NCBI RefSeq assembly: GCF_020873895.1
Contig: NZ_JAHWGT010000008.1
Location: 124,001-188,000 of the forward strand
Direction of reading: 5' to 3'
Source: Streptomyces sp. DH12
GTDB taxonomy: Bacteria > Actinomycetota > Actinomycetes > Streptomycetales > Streptomycetaceae
DNA length: 64,000 nucleotides
Made by a program: the position numbers and the translations under genes. The notes under the pieces were generated by a model. It ran no database searches, was not told the origin of the DNA, and was given only the letters and a program-made list of their open reading frames with translations. Of the stretch, positions 45,044 through 52,582 are shown one piece after another; positions within the stretch are counted from its first letter, which is position 1; each line of letters begins with the position of its first letter.

Positions 45044-45060
45044 CGGGGCCGGGGACCCGG

Positions 45061-45081
45061 CCGGCCGCGGCGCGCGGCCGG
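45061..45081 (+). terminator. Terminator of the GH51 gene
   Basis: CCGGCCGCG-GCG-CGCGGCCGG is a perfect 9 bp stem starting 17 nt after the stop codon. Confidence 0.75.
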
Positions 45082-45180
45082 CCGGACCCGGGAGTCCGGA
45101 GCCTTCACTACCCTGGGCCCCGGGGGTCCCCGTGTACTCCCCCCCCCCACCCCCGCCCGGGCAAGGCCGTGGCAGAATCT

Positions 45181-45196
45181 GTCGAAGCGCTTCGAC
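45181..45196 (+). promoter_or_regulatory. LacI-family operator O1, upstream of lacI-type gene
   Basis: GTCGAAGCGCTTCGAC is a perfect 16 bp palindrome with the central CG of LacI-family sites. A -10-like CAGAAT lies at 45173-45178, directly upstream. It suggests autoregulation. Confidence 0.8.
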
Positions 45197-45247
45197 GGCC
45201 ACCCTGGACAGAGGTCGGTGGCGCCTCTAATGTCAGTGGACAATCAG

Positions 45248-45261
45248 TCGAAGCGCTTCAC
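45248..45261 (+). promoter_or_regulatory. LacI-family operator O2 (imperfect), in the lacI 5' UTR
   Basis: TCGAAGCGCTTCAC matches the palindrome except at the last two bases. Its centre is 66 bp from O1, close to six helical turns, compatible with looping. Confidence 0.65.
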
Positions 45262-45292
45262 TTCGCCTGTGCCCTACCGTCCGGGAGAGCCG

Positions 45293-46318
45293 ATGGTCAC
45301 CCTCGCCGATGTCGCTCAGCACGCCGGAGTCTCCGCCAGCACGGTGAGCTACGTCCTGAGCGGCAAGCGGTCCATCTCCGCCTCCACCCGGGCCCGTGTC
45401 GAGCGCAGCATCGCGCAGCTCGGCTACCACCCCAACGCCGGCGCCCGCGCCCTCGCCAGCAGCCGGTCCAACATCATCGCGCTGATGATCCCGCTGCGGA
45501 CGGACATGTACGTCCCGGTGATGATGGAGATCGCCATCGCCGTCGCCACCACGGCCCGCGCCCACGGGTACGACGTGCTGCTGCTGACCGGCGAGGAGGG
45601 GCCCGCCGCGGTGCGCCGCATCGAGGGCAGCGCGCTCGCCGACGCCATGATCCTCATGGACGTCGAGCTGGACGACGACCGCCTGCCCCTGCTCCGCGGG
45701 GCGACCCGCCCCGGGGTGCTCATCGGCCTGCCGGCCGACCCCGCCGGCCTCAGCTGCGTCGACCTCGACTTCGAGGCCGCGGGCGCGCTCTGCGCCGACC
45801 ACCTCGCCGGGCTCGGCCACCGGGAGATCGCCGTCATCGGCGAGGCCGCCGCCGTCTACGAGCGCCACACGGGCTTCGCCGAACGCACCCTGAACGGACT
45901 GCGGGAGCGCAGCGCCGCACTCGGAGTGCGGCTCCTGCACCGGCCCTGCGAGGGCAGTTACGCGGCCGTCGCCGCCACCCTCGCCCGCGTCTACGACGAG
46001 CGCCCCGGCACCACCGCCTTCGTCGTGCAGAACGAGGCCGCGACCGATCCGCTCCTGGCCCTTCTGCGCCAGCAGGGCCGCGCGGTCCCCGAGGACGTCT
46101 CGGTGGTGGCGATCTGCCCCGAGCAGGTCGCCGCGCACGCCTCCGTACCCCTCACCTCCGTGGCCGTGCCGGCCCAGCGGATGGGCCGGCACGCGGTCGA
46201 GCAGGTCGTCGCGAAGCTGGAGGGGCGGGGCACCGACGCGCTGGTCCTGCTCGCGCCCGAGCTGACCGTCCGGGAGAGCACGGGCCCCCGCCCGCTCGTC
46301 CCCGCCCCCCGCCCCTGA
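45293..46318 (+). CDS. LacI-family transcriptional regulator of the xyloglucan locus
   Basis: The 341-residue protein starts MVTLADVAQHAGVSASTVSY, the standard LacI helix-turn-helix with hinge (YHPNAGARALASSRS). A periplasmic-binding-protein-like sensor follows (NIIALMIPLRTDMYVPVMME; EIAVIGEAAAVYERHTGFAE; DVSVVAICPEQVAAHASVPL). I place the start at 45293 because GGGAGAG lies 5 nt upstream and the family begins here. Upstream in-frame GTG and ATG codons (45218, 45230) would put operator O2 inside the gene. It likely represses itself, the transport operon and the GH3 gene through TCGAAGCGCTTCGA. The inducer is probably a xyloglucan oligosaccharide, an inference. Confidence 0.93.
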   Translation: MVTLADVAQHAGVSASTVSYVLSGKRSISASTRARVERSIAQLGYHPNAGARALASSRSNIIALMIPLRTDMYVPVMMEIAIAVATTARAHGYDVLLLTGEEGPAAVRRIEGSALADAMILMDVELDDDRLPLLRGATRPGVLIGLPADPAGLSCVDLDFEAAGALCADHLAGLGHREIAVIGEAAAVYERHTGFAERTLNGLRERSAALGVRLLHRPCEGSYAAVAATLARVYDERPGTTAFVVQNEAATDPLLALLRQQGRAVPEDVSVVAICPEQVAAHASVPLTSVAVPAQRMGRHAVEQVVAKLEGRGTDALVLLAPELTVRESTGPRPLVPAPRP

Positions 46319-46434
46319 CCTCCCGCCCCTGAGCCACCCCCGGCCTTCCGCCCCTGCGCCCCCGCGCCTGGGTCCCCGCCCCCGAGCCGTCCCGCCCCGG
46401 GTCCGTCTCCCGGTCCCGGCCCGCCGGTCGGCCT

Positions 46435-47184
46435 TCAGCGGGCGGCGGCGGCCGGCTCCAGCAGGTTCCGGCGCAGCGCTTCCACCAGGGCGCCGTCCAC
46501 GCCCAGGCGCTCGGTCGCGTAACCGGCCGGCGACCCGTACCGCTCCGCCAGGCCGTCCAGGAACAAGCGCATGACCTCGCCGGGCGCGCGCCCGAAGTCC
46601 GGCCAGACGAGCTCCCGGCCCGGGTGGTTCGCCCGCCACTCCGCGACCAGCCGCTCCGTGGCCAGGCCCGTCAGCGCGAAGTCCGCCACGACGACGTCCT
46701 CCGGCACCCGCAGCAGCCCCAGCACCAGCGCGGCCAGCAGACCGGTGCGGTCCTTGCCGGAGGCGCAGTGGAAGACCACCGGCCCGCTCCCCGCGTCGGC
46801 GACCAGCTCCAGGGCGCGGCGCAGTTCGCGCACCCCGTCCTCGGCCACCTCCAGGTAGCGCTCGGCCAGGTACGGCCCGATCGGGACGTCCGCGGCCAAC
46901 TGCGACTGGTCGTAGGGGCGGTGCTCCACGCTGAGGTTGTGGTACGCGAACGACGGGTGCGCGGGCACCCGCCCCCTGCCGTCGATCTCCCACGGGTAGC
47001 GCAGGTCGATGACGGTACGGACGCCGAGGCCGAGGAACCGGTCCCAGTCGGCGCCCCCGCGCAGCTTGCCCAGCGAGTCCGACCGGTACAGCCGCTCCCA
47101 CCGCAGGACACGCCCGTCCTCGGTGGCGTACCCCCCCAAGTCCCGGAAGTTGTGCAGTCGTTCGAACGCCAGGTGTCTGTCCAT
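46435..47184 (-). CDS. Tyrosine phosphatase family protein (PF13350-type)
   Basis: The 249-residue protein has LHNFRDLGGYATEDGRVLRW at the N-terminus and the catalytic loop VVFHCASGKDRTGLLAALVL (Cys-x5-Arg, CASGKDR), matching the bacterial Y_phosphatase3 family (lipid or protein tyrosine phosphatases). DLRYPWEIDGRGRVPAH is another family feature. The start at 47184 (MDRHLAFERLHNFRDL) is preferred over 47259. It follows GH12 on the same strand but two hairpins separate them, so it may be independently expressed. Substrate unknown. Confidence 0.9.
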   Translation of the reverse strand: MDRHLAFERLHNFRDLGGYATEDGRVLRWERLYRSDSLGKLRGGADWDRFLGLGVRTVIDLRYPWEIDGRGRVPAHPSFAYHNLSVEHRPYDQSQLAADVPIGPYLAERYLEVAEDGVRELRRALELVADAGSGPVVFHCASGKDRTGLLAALVLGLLRVPEDVVVADFALTGLATERLVAEWRANHPGRELVWPDFGRAPGEVMRLFLDGLAERYGSPAGYATERLGVDGALVEALRRNLLEPAAAAR

Positions 47185-47313
47185 GCGCCGATGATGGCAC
47201 CCGCCGGACGGGCACCCGGCGGGCAGGCCGCCGCCGCGCGTCCCCCCTCGAAGACGCACGGCGGCGGCGGTGCGGACCGGGCGCGCGGCGCGACCCCGGG
47301 ACGGCTCTCCCCG

Positions 47314-47353
47314 GGGGTGTCCCGCCGATCCGGCCTGATCGACGAGACGCCCC
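47314..47353 (-). repeat. Copy 2 of a hairpin element (compare 9075-9133)
   Basis: GGGGTGTCCCGCCGATC (47314-47330) faces GATCGACGAGACGCCCC (47337-47353) with a few wobble or mismatched pairs. The arms nearly match copy 1, including GTGTCCCG, GATCGACGAGAC and the flanking CGG. Copy 1 has a longer loop. Both copies lie after the 3' end of a minus-strand operon. Confidence 0.6.
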
Positions 47354-47359
47354 CTGGGT

Positions 47360-47407
47360 CCTGTCCGGAAAGCAGCGCCGTGGCCCAGGCGGGACTCTCC
47401 GGACAGG
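47360..47407 (-). terminator. Hairpin immediately after GH12 gene
   Basis: CCTGTCCGG (47360-47368) and CCGGACAGG (47399-47407) are perfect 9 bp arms around a 30 nt loop, directly next to the GH12 stop. It probably ends the long xyloglucan operon with the adjacent element at 47314-47353. Confidence 0.6.
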
Positions 47408-47409
47408 GC

Positions 47410-48156
47410 CTAGCGCGCGGAGACCGTCAGGTTCCTCGTGAAGAACTCCAGGCCTCCGGGCGAGGAGGTGATCTCGAAGCCGAACTGCACGTCGCCGATG
47501 GCCTCGTCGCCCCACCAGCCCTTCACGTCCTTGATCCACCGCAGGACGGGCAGGATGTCGACGGTGCCGGCGGTCGAGTCGGACGTCCGCACGAACGAGA
47601 ACACCTCGTGGTACGAGCCGTCCGGGTTGGTCACGCGGCCCTTGTACACGTTCCAGCTGTGCCCGCCGAGCGTCGCGGAGCCCTGCGGGCTGCCCAGCGG
47701 GCCGACCGGGCCGTGGTGGTTGACCCAGAGCATGACCTCGTAGTCGTGATCCGTGTCCCAGATGTCGTAGGCGGTGTTGTACGCGCCCGCCGACGGGACC
47801 GTGACCCGGTAGTCGCTCGTGAGGGAGGACAGCCCGCTGATCTTCCGGTCCACCCGCTTCTTGGCGTTCGGGTACGACTTGATGCCGCCCGTGCCGGGGT
47901 GGTCGGCCCAGACCCCCCAGCTCGCCGCCGAGTCGGCCCAGGTGCACTGGGCGCCGGCGCCCTTGCCCCAGATGTTGTTGTACAGCGTGTAGCCGCCCAG
48001 CGAGGTGTTGCCCCACTGCTCGCAGCTGTGCCAGGCGGCGGCCTGCGCCGGGGCGGCCGTGAGGCCGAGCGTGACGCCGAACGCCAGCACCGGCGCGATG
48101 AGCGCCCTGCGGATCCGGCGGCGGGCGAGCGGGGGACGGGGGATGCGTCGTGCCAT
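47410..48156 (-). CDS. Secreted GH12 endoglucanase / xyloglucanase
   Basis: The 248-residue enzyme has a signal peptide with a basic N-region (MARRIPRPPLARRR, then LIAPVLAFGVTLGLTAAPAQ), cleaved near AAA-W42. The mature domain is a GH12 beta-sandwich: nucleophile Glu140 (DYEVMLWVNHHGPVGP), acid/base Glu228 (VQFGFEITSSPGG), disulfide C45-C71 (EQWGNTSLGGYTLYNNIWGK; CTWADSAASWGVW). GH12 members cut beta-1,4-glucan, some specifically xyloglucan; next to GH74, GH95 and GH42, xyloglucan activity is likely. No cellulose-binding module is present. It is the last gene of the minus-strand operon, 44 bp after the GH95 gene. AAGGA upstream supports the ATG. Confidence 0.93.
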   Translation of the reverse strand: MARRIPRPPLARRRIRRALIAPVLAFGVTLGLTAAPAQAAAWHSCEQWGNTSLGGYTLYNNIWGKGAGAQCTWADSAASWGVWADHPGTGGIKSYPNAKKRVDRKISGLSSLTSDYRVTVPSAGAYNTAYDIWDTDHDYEVMLWVNHHGPVGPLGSPQGSATLGGHSWNVYKGRVTNPDGSYHEVFSFVRTSDSTAGTVDILPVLRWIKDVKGWWGDEAIGDVQFGFEITSSPGGLEFFTRNLTVSAR

Positions 48157-48200
48157 GGTGAGTCCTTCCCATGGGTGGGGGGCGGGGGATGGGGGGTGGG

Positions 48201-50612
48201 TCAGCCGGTGCCCAGTGTGAGCGACCGGTCCTCGCCGGCGGTCAGCTCCAGCAGCTGTCCGCCTGCGGGGGTGCGGAGGTCGATCCGTACCGTCCGGGAC
48301 GGGCGGATCGAGGCGGTGCAGGTGCCGTCCTGCCACCGCAGGTCCACGCGGGCCCCGCACCGTGTGCGCACGCCGCGCAGCGCGCCCCGCGTCCACCCCC
48401 GGGGCAGCGCCGGCAGCAGCACGAGGCGCTCCGGCGTCGACTGCACCAGCAGCTCCAGGAGCAGGGCGGGCAGGGCGTGCGCGGCGTCGGCGTTGTACAC
48501 GTCGCGGCCCGGGTAGTGGGCGCTCATCAGCGACGGGTGGAAGAAGTCGCCGCGCAGCACCCGGTCCAGCGCGGCCGCCGCCCGGTCGCCGTCCCGCAGC
48601 CGGGCGGCGACCAGGGCGTGGTGGAGGTGGCCGTGGGCGGAGTCGTTCTCCGCGCCCCGCAGCTCCAGTGCCCGGTGCGCGGCCCGGGCCAGCGCGGGGG
48701 TGTCGTACGGGTTGATCTCGTGCAGCGGCCAGACCGGGTAGAGATGGCTGAGGTGGCGGTGGTCGTAGCGGTCGGTGAGCCCGGGCCACGCCCACTCGGC
48801 GAGGGCCCCGTCGTCGTTGACGCGGTAGTCGGGCAGGCGCGCGGCCAGGGCCCGCAACCGGTCGGCGTCACCGGGGAGGTGGGCGGCGGCGGTCGTCAGC
48901 GCGTGCCGCGCGGCGGCGATGTCCATCGTGGCGTTGACGGTGACCCAGCCCGCGTCGGCGGGGCGGTTCTCCGGCGAGTACGACGGCACGACGACGATCC
49001 TGCCGTCGGGGCCGGTCCGGGTGAGGAAGTCCTCGTAGAACCGGGCCACCTCGGCGAGGGCCGCCACCAGTCGCGGGTCGACGGCCCCGGTGGTCTCGGC
49101 GTGCTCGACGAGCGGCACCAGCAGCCAGTCCGCGCCGGCCGTCCACAGGTGCAGCGGGTACTCCCGCTGGAAGTGGTACGCGTGCCCCGACGTGCCGTCC
49201 GTGTGGGACGGCGCGACGACCCCACGCGTCCCGAACACCTCGCGGGCGTTGTCGCGCCAGTCGGGCAACTGCCCGTACACCAGAGCCGCGTGGGCGTCCG
49301 TCACCTCCGGCAGCGCGGCGGCCGCGGCACAGGACGTCTGGAGGTTCAGGTTGGCGTTGGTGGTGAACGCGCCCGACCAGGCCGTGTCCCAGTCGCCGGT
49401 CCACAGCCCGACCAGGCGCGGCGGCAGCATCCCGCTGGACGACAGCAGGTGGTACCGCCCGGCCGCGAAGAGCCGTTCCGGCAGGGCCGTGCTCCCCGGC
49501 CGGCGGAGCAGGGCGCTGCCCGGGAGCGCCCGTTCGTCCGGGAGCGCCCCGAGGTCCAGGGCGACGCGCTCGTAGGCGGTGCGGTGTGCGCGCTCGTGCC
49601 GGGCGAGCAGGCGCCGGTACGCGGCCCCCGGGGAGCGGTCCGGCGGGAAGCCCTGCGCCGCCGTCGGGCCGTCGCCCGCCGGGGTGCCGTCCGGGGTGCC
49701 GTCCGCAGGGGAGTCGTCCGCCCGGGAGTCGGCCGCGGTGAGCAGGGCGCGCAGCGCGGCCGCCTCTCCGGGGACGTCGGCGTCCCCGGTGTGCCGGCGC
49801 ACCCGCGTGAGCAGCAGCACCTCCCGGGCGCCGGTCAGACGCACGCCGTCGCCCTCGGCCGCGGTCGCCCCGCCGGCCGCGGCGACGAGCGTGACGCCGG
49901 TGAAGGACACCTGGCCGCCGGGGTACCGGGCCCGCAGGGCGAGGAGCGCGCCGTCCGGCGCCGGGAGGGCCTTCCGGTCGACGGCCAGCCCGGCCGGCGC
50001 GTTCGGGAGACGGGGGTCGAGGGTGATCCGCGCGTCGAGCGGGGCGCCGGTGACGTACTGGACGATCACGTCGTCGGCGCGCGAGACGAACGCCCGGCTC
50101 GCACATCCGGCCCACTCCGCCCGGACGACGCCGGTCGCGAAGTCCACCTCCCGCCGGTAGCCCGCCGGCAGGCCACCGACCCCCGTCCCACCGGCCGCTG
50201 TCCCACGGGCTCGCGTCCCACCGGCCGCTTCCGACCCGCCGGACGCGATGCGGCGCAGACGTACCGCGAACGCCGGGTGGAAGGCCCCCACCCAGCGCAG
50301 CCCGCGCCCGTCGGTGAACGCCTCCCCGGCCGCGGTGTCCCCGGCCAGCAGCCGGTCGCGCAACCGCTCCAGCCCCGACGCCAGCCGGGGCGGCAGCGTG
50401 TCGGCCTCCGGCACGGGCTCGACGAGCGCGTGGTGCGTGACGACGAGCCGGTCGTCGGCCGGATCGCCGAACACCAGGGCACCGTGCCGGCCGTTGCCGC
50501 TGAGGAACGCGTCCTCCCACCGCGCCGCCGGCTCCGCCTCCCACGTGCCGTGCACCGGCCCGCCGCCCGTCACGAGCCCGCCGCCTGATCCGTGTCCGGC
50601 CCCGCCGGTCAC
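48201..50612 (-). CDS. GH95 alpha-L-fucosidase
   Basis: The 803-residue enzyme starts at the GTG at 50612 and overlaps the GH42 stop by 4 bp (GTGA). The N-terminal beta domain contains WEDAFLSGNGRHGALVFGDP, a GH95 hallmark. The catalytic (alpha/alpha)6 barrel at about 355-720 carries WSGAFTTNANLNLQTSCAAA (the conserved Asn residues), VVVPSYSPENRP (general acid Glu) and LLPALPRGWTRGALRGVRTR near the C-terminus. GH95 releases alpha-1,2-linked L-fucose, or L-galactose, such as the terminal fucose of xyloglucan. No signal peptide is seen, so it probably acts inside on imported oligosaccharides. Confidence 0.9.
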   Translation of the reverse strand: MTGGAGHGSGGGLVTGGGPVHGTWEAEPAARWEDAFLSGNGRHGALVFGDPADDRLVVTHHALVEPVPEADTLPPRLASGLERLRDRLLAGDTAAGEAFTDGRGLRWVGAFHPAFAVRLRRIASGGSEAAGGTRARGTAAGGTGVGGLPAGYRREVDFATGVVRAEWAGCASRAFVSRADDVIVQYVTGAPLDARITLDPRLPNAPAGLAVDRKALPAPDGALLALRARYPGGQVSFTGVTLVAAAGGATAAEGDGVRLTGAREVLLLTRVRRHTGDADVPGEAAALRALLTAADSRADDSPADGTPDGTPAGDGPTAAQGFPPDRSPGAAYRRLLARHERAHRTAYERVALDLGALPDERALPGSALLRRPGSTALPERLFAAGRYHLLSSSGMLPPRLVGLWTGDWDTAWSGAFTTNANLNLQTSCAAAAALPEVTDAHAALVYGQLPDWRDNAREVFGTRGVVAPSHTDGTSGHAYHFQREYPLHLWTAGADWLLVPLVEHAETTGAVDPRLVAALAEVARFYEDFLTRTGPDGRIVVVPSYSPENRPADAGWVTVNATMDIAAARHALTTAAAHLPGDADRLRALAARLPDYRVNDDGALAEWAWPGLTDRYDHRHLSHLYPVWPLHEINPYDTPALARAAHRALELRGAENDSAHGHLHHALVAARLRDGDRAAAALDRVLRGDFFHPSLMSAHYPGRDVYNADAAHALPALLLELLVQSTPERLVLLPALPRGWTRGALRGVRTRCGARVDLRWQDGTCTASIRPSRTVRIDLRTPAGGQLLELTAGEDRSLTLGTG

Positions 50613-52582
50613 GAGTCCGCCTCGCGGAGCACCGCCACGCCGTACCGCTCCAGCGCCAGCGTCCCGGCGACGGGCACCCCCGCCAGCAGCTCCCGGTACT
50701 CCCCGGGCACCGGCACCTCCACCGGCGTCCGCCCGTGGTTGAGGACGAACAGCAGGTCGCCGCGGCGCACCGCCTCCACGCCCGCGGGCAGCCCGTCGAG
50801 GGCCGGCCGCACCCCGGCGCCGTGGGCGATCCGGGCCAGCAGGTCGCGCAGGGCCCCGGGCTCGGGGAGGGTCGACACGTACCAGGCGCGGCCCCGGCGC
50901 AGCACGGCCGGCCAGCCCGCCAGCTCCCCGCCCCGGTACGCGGCCACCACCTCGGCGTCCGGCGCCTCCAGTTCCTCCGACCACAGGCCGCCCGTGAACC
51001 CGTCGCACGCGACGGTCTCGTCGCGGTCCAGCGGCCACCACTCGTGCAGGGTGCGGATCCCGAACAGGGCGCGCAGCCGCTCGTCCATGCCGCCCGGCCG
51101 GACCCGGTCGTCCTCGTCGGCGACCCCGGTGAGGAACCCGCACACCAGGGTGCCGCCCCCGGCCGCGTACGCGACGAGGTTGTCGACGGCGGCGTCGGTC
51201 AGCAGGTACAGCTGGGGCACGACGACCACGCGGTAGCCGGCCAGGTCGTGCTCGGGGTGGGCGAAGTCCGCGGTGAGCCCGCCCTCCCACAGTGCCCGGT
51301 GCCAGGCCCGCACCACCTCCGGGTACGCGACCTCCCGGGAGGGCCGGCCCTCCTGCTCGGCGGCCCACCAGGCGTGCCAGTCGTGGAGCACCGCGACGTC
51401 CGACGCGACGTGCGTGCCCGCGACCCGCGGTCCGAGGGCGGCCAGCTCGGCGCCGATCCGCCTGACCTCCCGGAAGGTGCGGCCGTGCTCGCCGGCATGG
51501 GACACCATCCCCGAGTGGAACTTCTCCGCCCCCTGCCGGGACTGCCGCCACTGGAAGTAGCAGACGGCGTCCGCGCCGCGCGCCACGGACTGCAGGGACA
51601 GCAGCCGGTTCAGTCCGGCCGGCTTCGGGTGGTTGACGCCCCGCCAGTTGACCGGCCCCGCCGCCTGCTCCATCACCATCCACGGGCCGCGCGCCTGGGA
51701 GCGGGTCATGTCGCCGATCATCGCGTTGTACTGGCCGCCGAGCGGGTCCTTCGGGTCCGGGTAGACGTCCACCGAGACGGCGTCCTCCTCGGCGGCCCAC
51801 CGCCAGGCGTCCTGGCCCGTCCAGAACGGCATGAAGTTCGTCGTGACCGGGACGCGCGGGGAGTGGCGGGCGACGATGTCGCGCTCCGCCGTGTAGCACT
51901 CCAGCAGCGCGTCCGACGTGAAGCGGCGGAAGTCCAGCAGGTGCGCCGGGTTGCGCAGGTACTGGGCGCGGCGCGGCGGGATCACCTCGTCCCAGGTGAC
52001 GTACCGCTGCGACCAGAACGCCGTGCCCCACGCCTCGTTCAGCGCGTCGACGGTGCCGTACCGGGCGGCGAGCCAGCGGCGGAAGTGGCGTGCCGTGCCG
52101 TCGCACCAGCAGAACGTGCAGTACTCGTTGTTGACGTGCCACAGGGTGAGCGCCGGGTGGTCGCCGTAGCGCGCCGCCAGGTCCTCGGTGAGCGCGGCCG
52201 CGTAGCCCCGGTAGGTGCGGGAGCTGGGGCAGAAGTGCTGGCGGGAGCCCCACCACACGGTCCGCCCGTCCTCGTCGCGCGGCAGCGTGTCGGGGTGCCG
52301 CACGCCCATCCACGGCGGGGGCGAGGCGGTCGGCGTGGCCAGCACCACGCCGACGCCGTGGCCGTGCAGCAGCTCCGTGAGCCGGTCGAGCCAGCCGAAG
52401 TCGCGCACCCCGGGACGGGGTTCGATCCGGGCCCAGGAGAAGACGCCGACCGTCACCGAGTTGACGCCGGCGTCCCGCATCAGCCGGACGTCGTCGGCCC
52501 AGGTCTCCTCGGGCCACTGCTCCGGGTTGTAGTCGCCGCCGAAGAGGATCCGCCCCCGGGTGGCGTCGCCGAGCGCGGGCAT
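50609..52582 (-). CDS. GH42 beta-galactosidase
   Basis: The 657-residue enzyme has the GH42 layout: (beta/alpha)8 catalytic domain with acid/base in TLWHVNNEYCTFCWC and nucleophile in PWMVMEQAAGPVNWR, a trimerisation domain (YPEVVRAWHRALWEGGLTAD; VVVPQLYLLTD), and a C-terminal beta domain (EVPVPGEYRELLAG). Cys clusters near the acid/base may bind zinc. No signal peptide. It likely removes the beta-1,2-galactose of xyloglucan side chains after fucose is cut; alpha-L-arabinopyranosidase is a known alternative activity in GH42. The start overlaps the GH74 stop (TGATG), and its own stop overlaps GH95 (GTGA). Confidence 0.93.
   Translation of the reverse strand: MPALGDATRGRILFGGDYNPEQWPEETWADDVRLMRDAGVNSVTVGVFSWARIEPRPGVRDFGWLDRLTELLHGHGVGVVLATPTASPPPWMGVRHPDTLPRDEDGRTVWWGSRQHFCPSSRTYRGYAAALTEDLAARYGDHPALTLWHVNNEYCTFCWCDGTARHFRRWLAARYGTVDALNEAWGTAFWSQRYVTWDEVIPPRRAQYLRNPAHLLDFRRFTSDALLECYTAERDIVARHSPRVPVTTNFMPFWTGQDAWRWAAEEDAVSVDVYPDPKDPLGGQYNAMIGDMTRSQARGPWMVMEQAAGPVNWRGVNHPKPAGLNRLLSLQSVARGADAVCYFQWRQSRQGAEKFHSGMVSHAGEHGRTFREVRRIGAELAALGPRVAGTHVASDVAVLHDWHAWWAAEQEGRPSREVAYPEVVRAWHRALWEGGLTADFAHPEHDLAGYRVVVVPQLYLLTDAAVDNLVAYAAGGGTLVCGFLTGVADEDDRVRPGGMDERLRALFGIRTLHEWWPLDRDETVACDGFTGGLWSEELEAPDAEVVAAYRGGELAGWPAVLRRGRAWYVSTLPEPGALRDLLARIAHGAGVRPALDGLPAGVEAVRRGDLLFVLNHGRTPVEVPVPGEYRELLAGVPVAGTLALERYGVAVLREADS

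Noticed and set aside
45139-45148. Run of ten C residues before the lacI-type gene
   Set aside because: A homopolymer of this length can be a sequencing artefact or a slippage site, but it is in non-coding DNA and no function can be argued.
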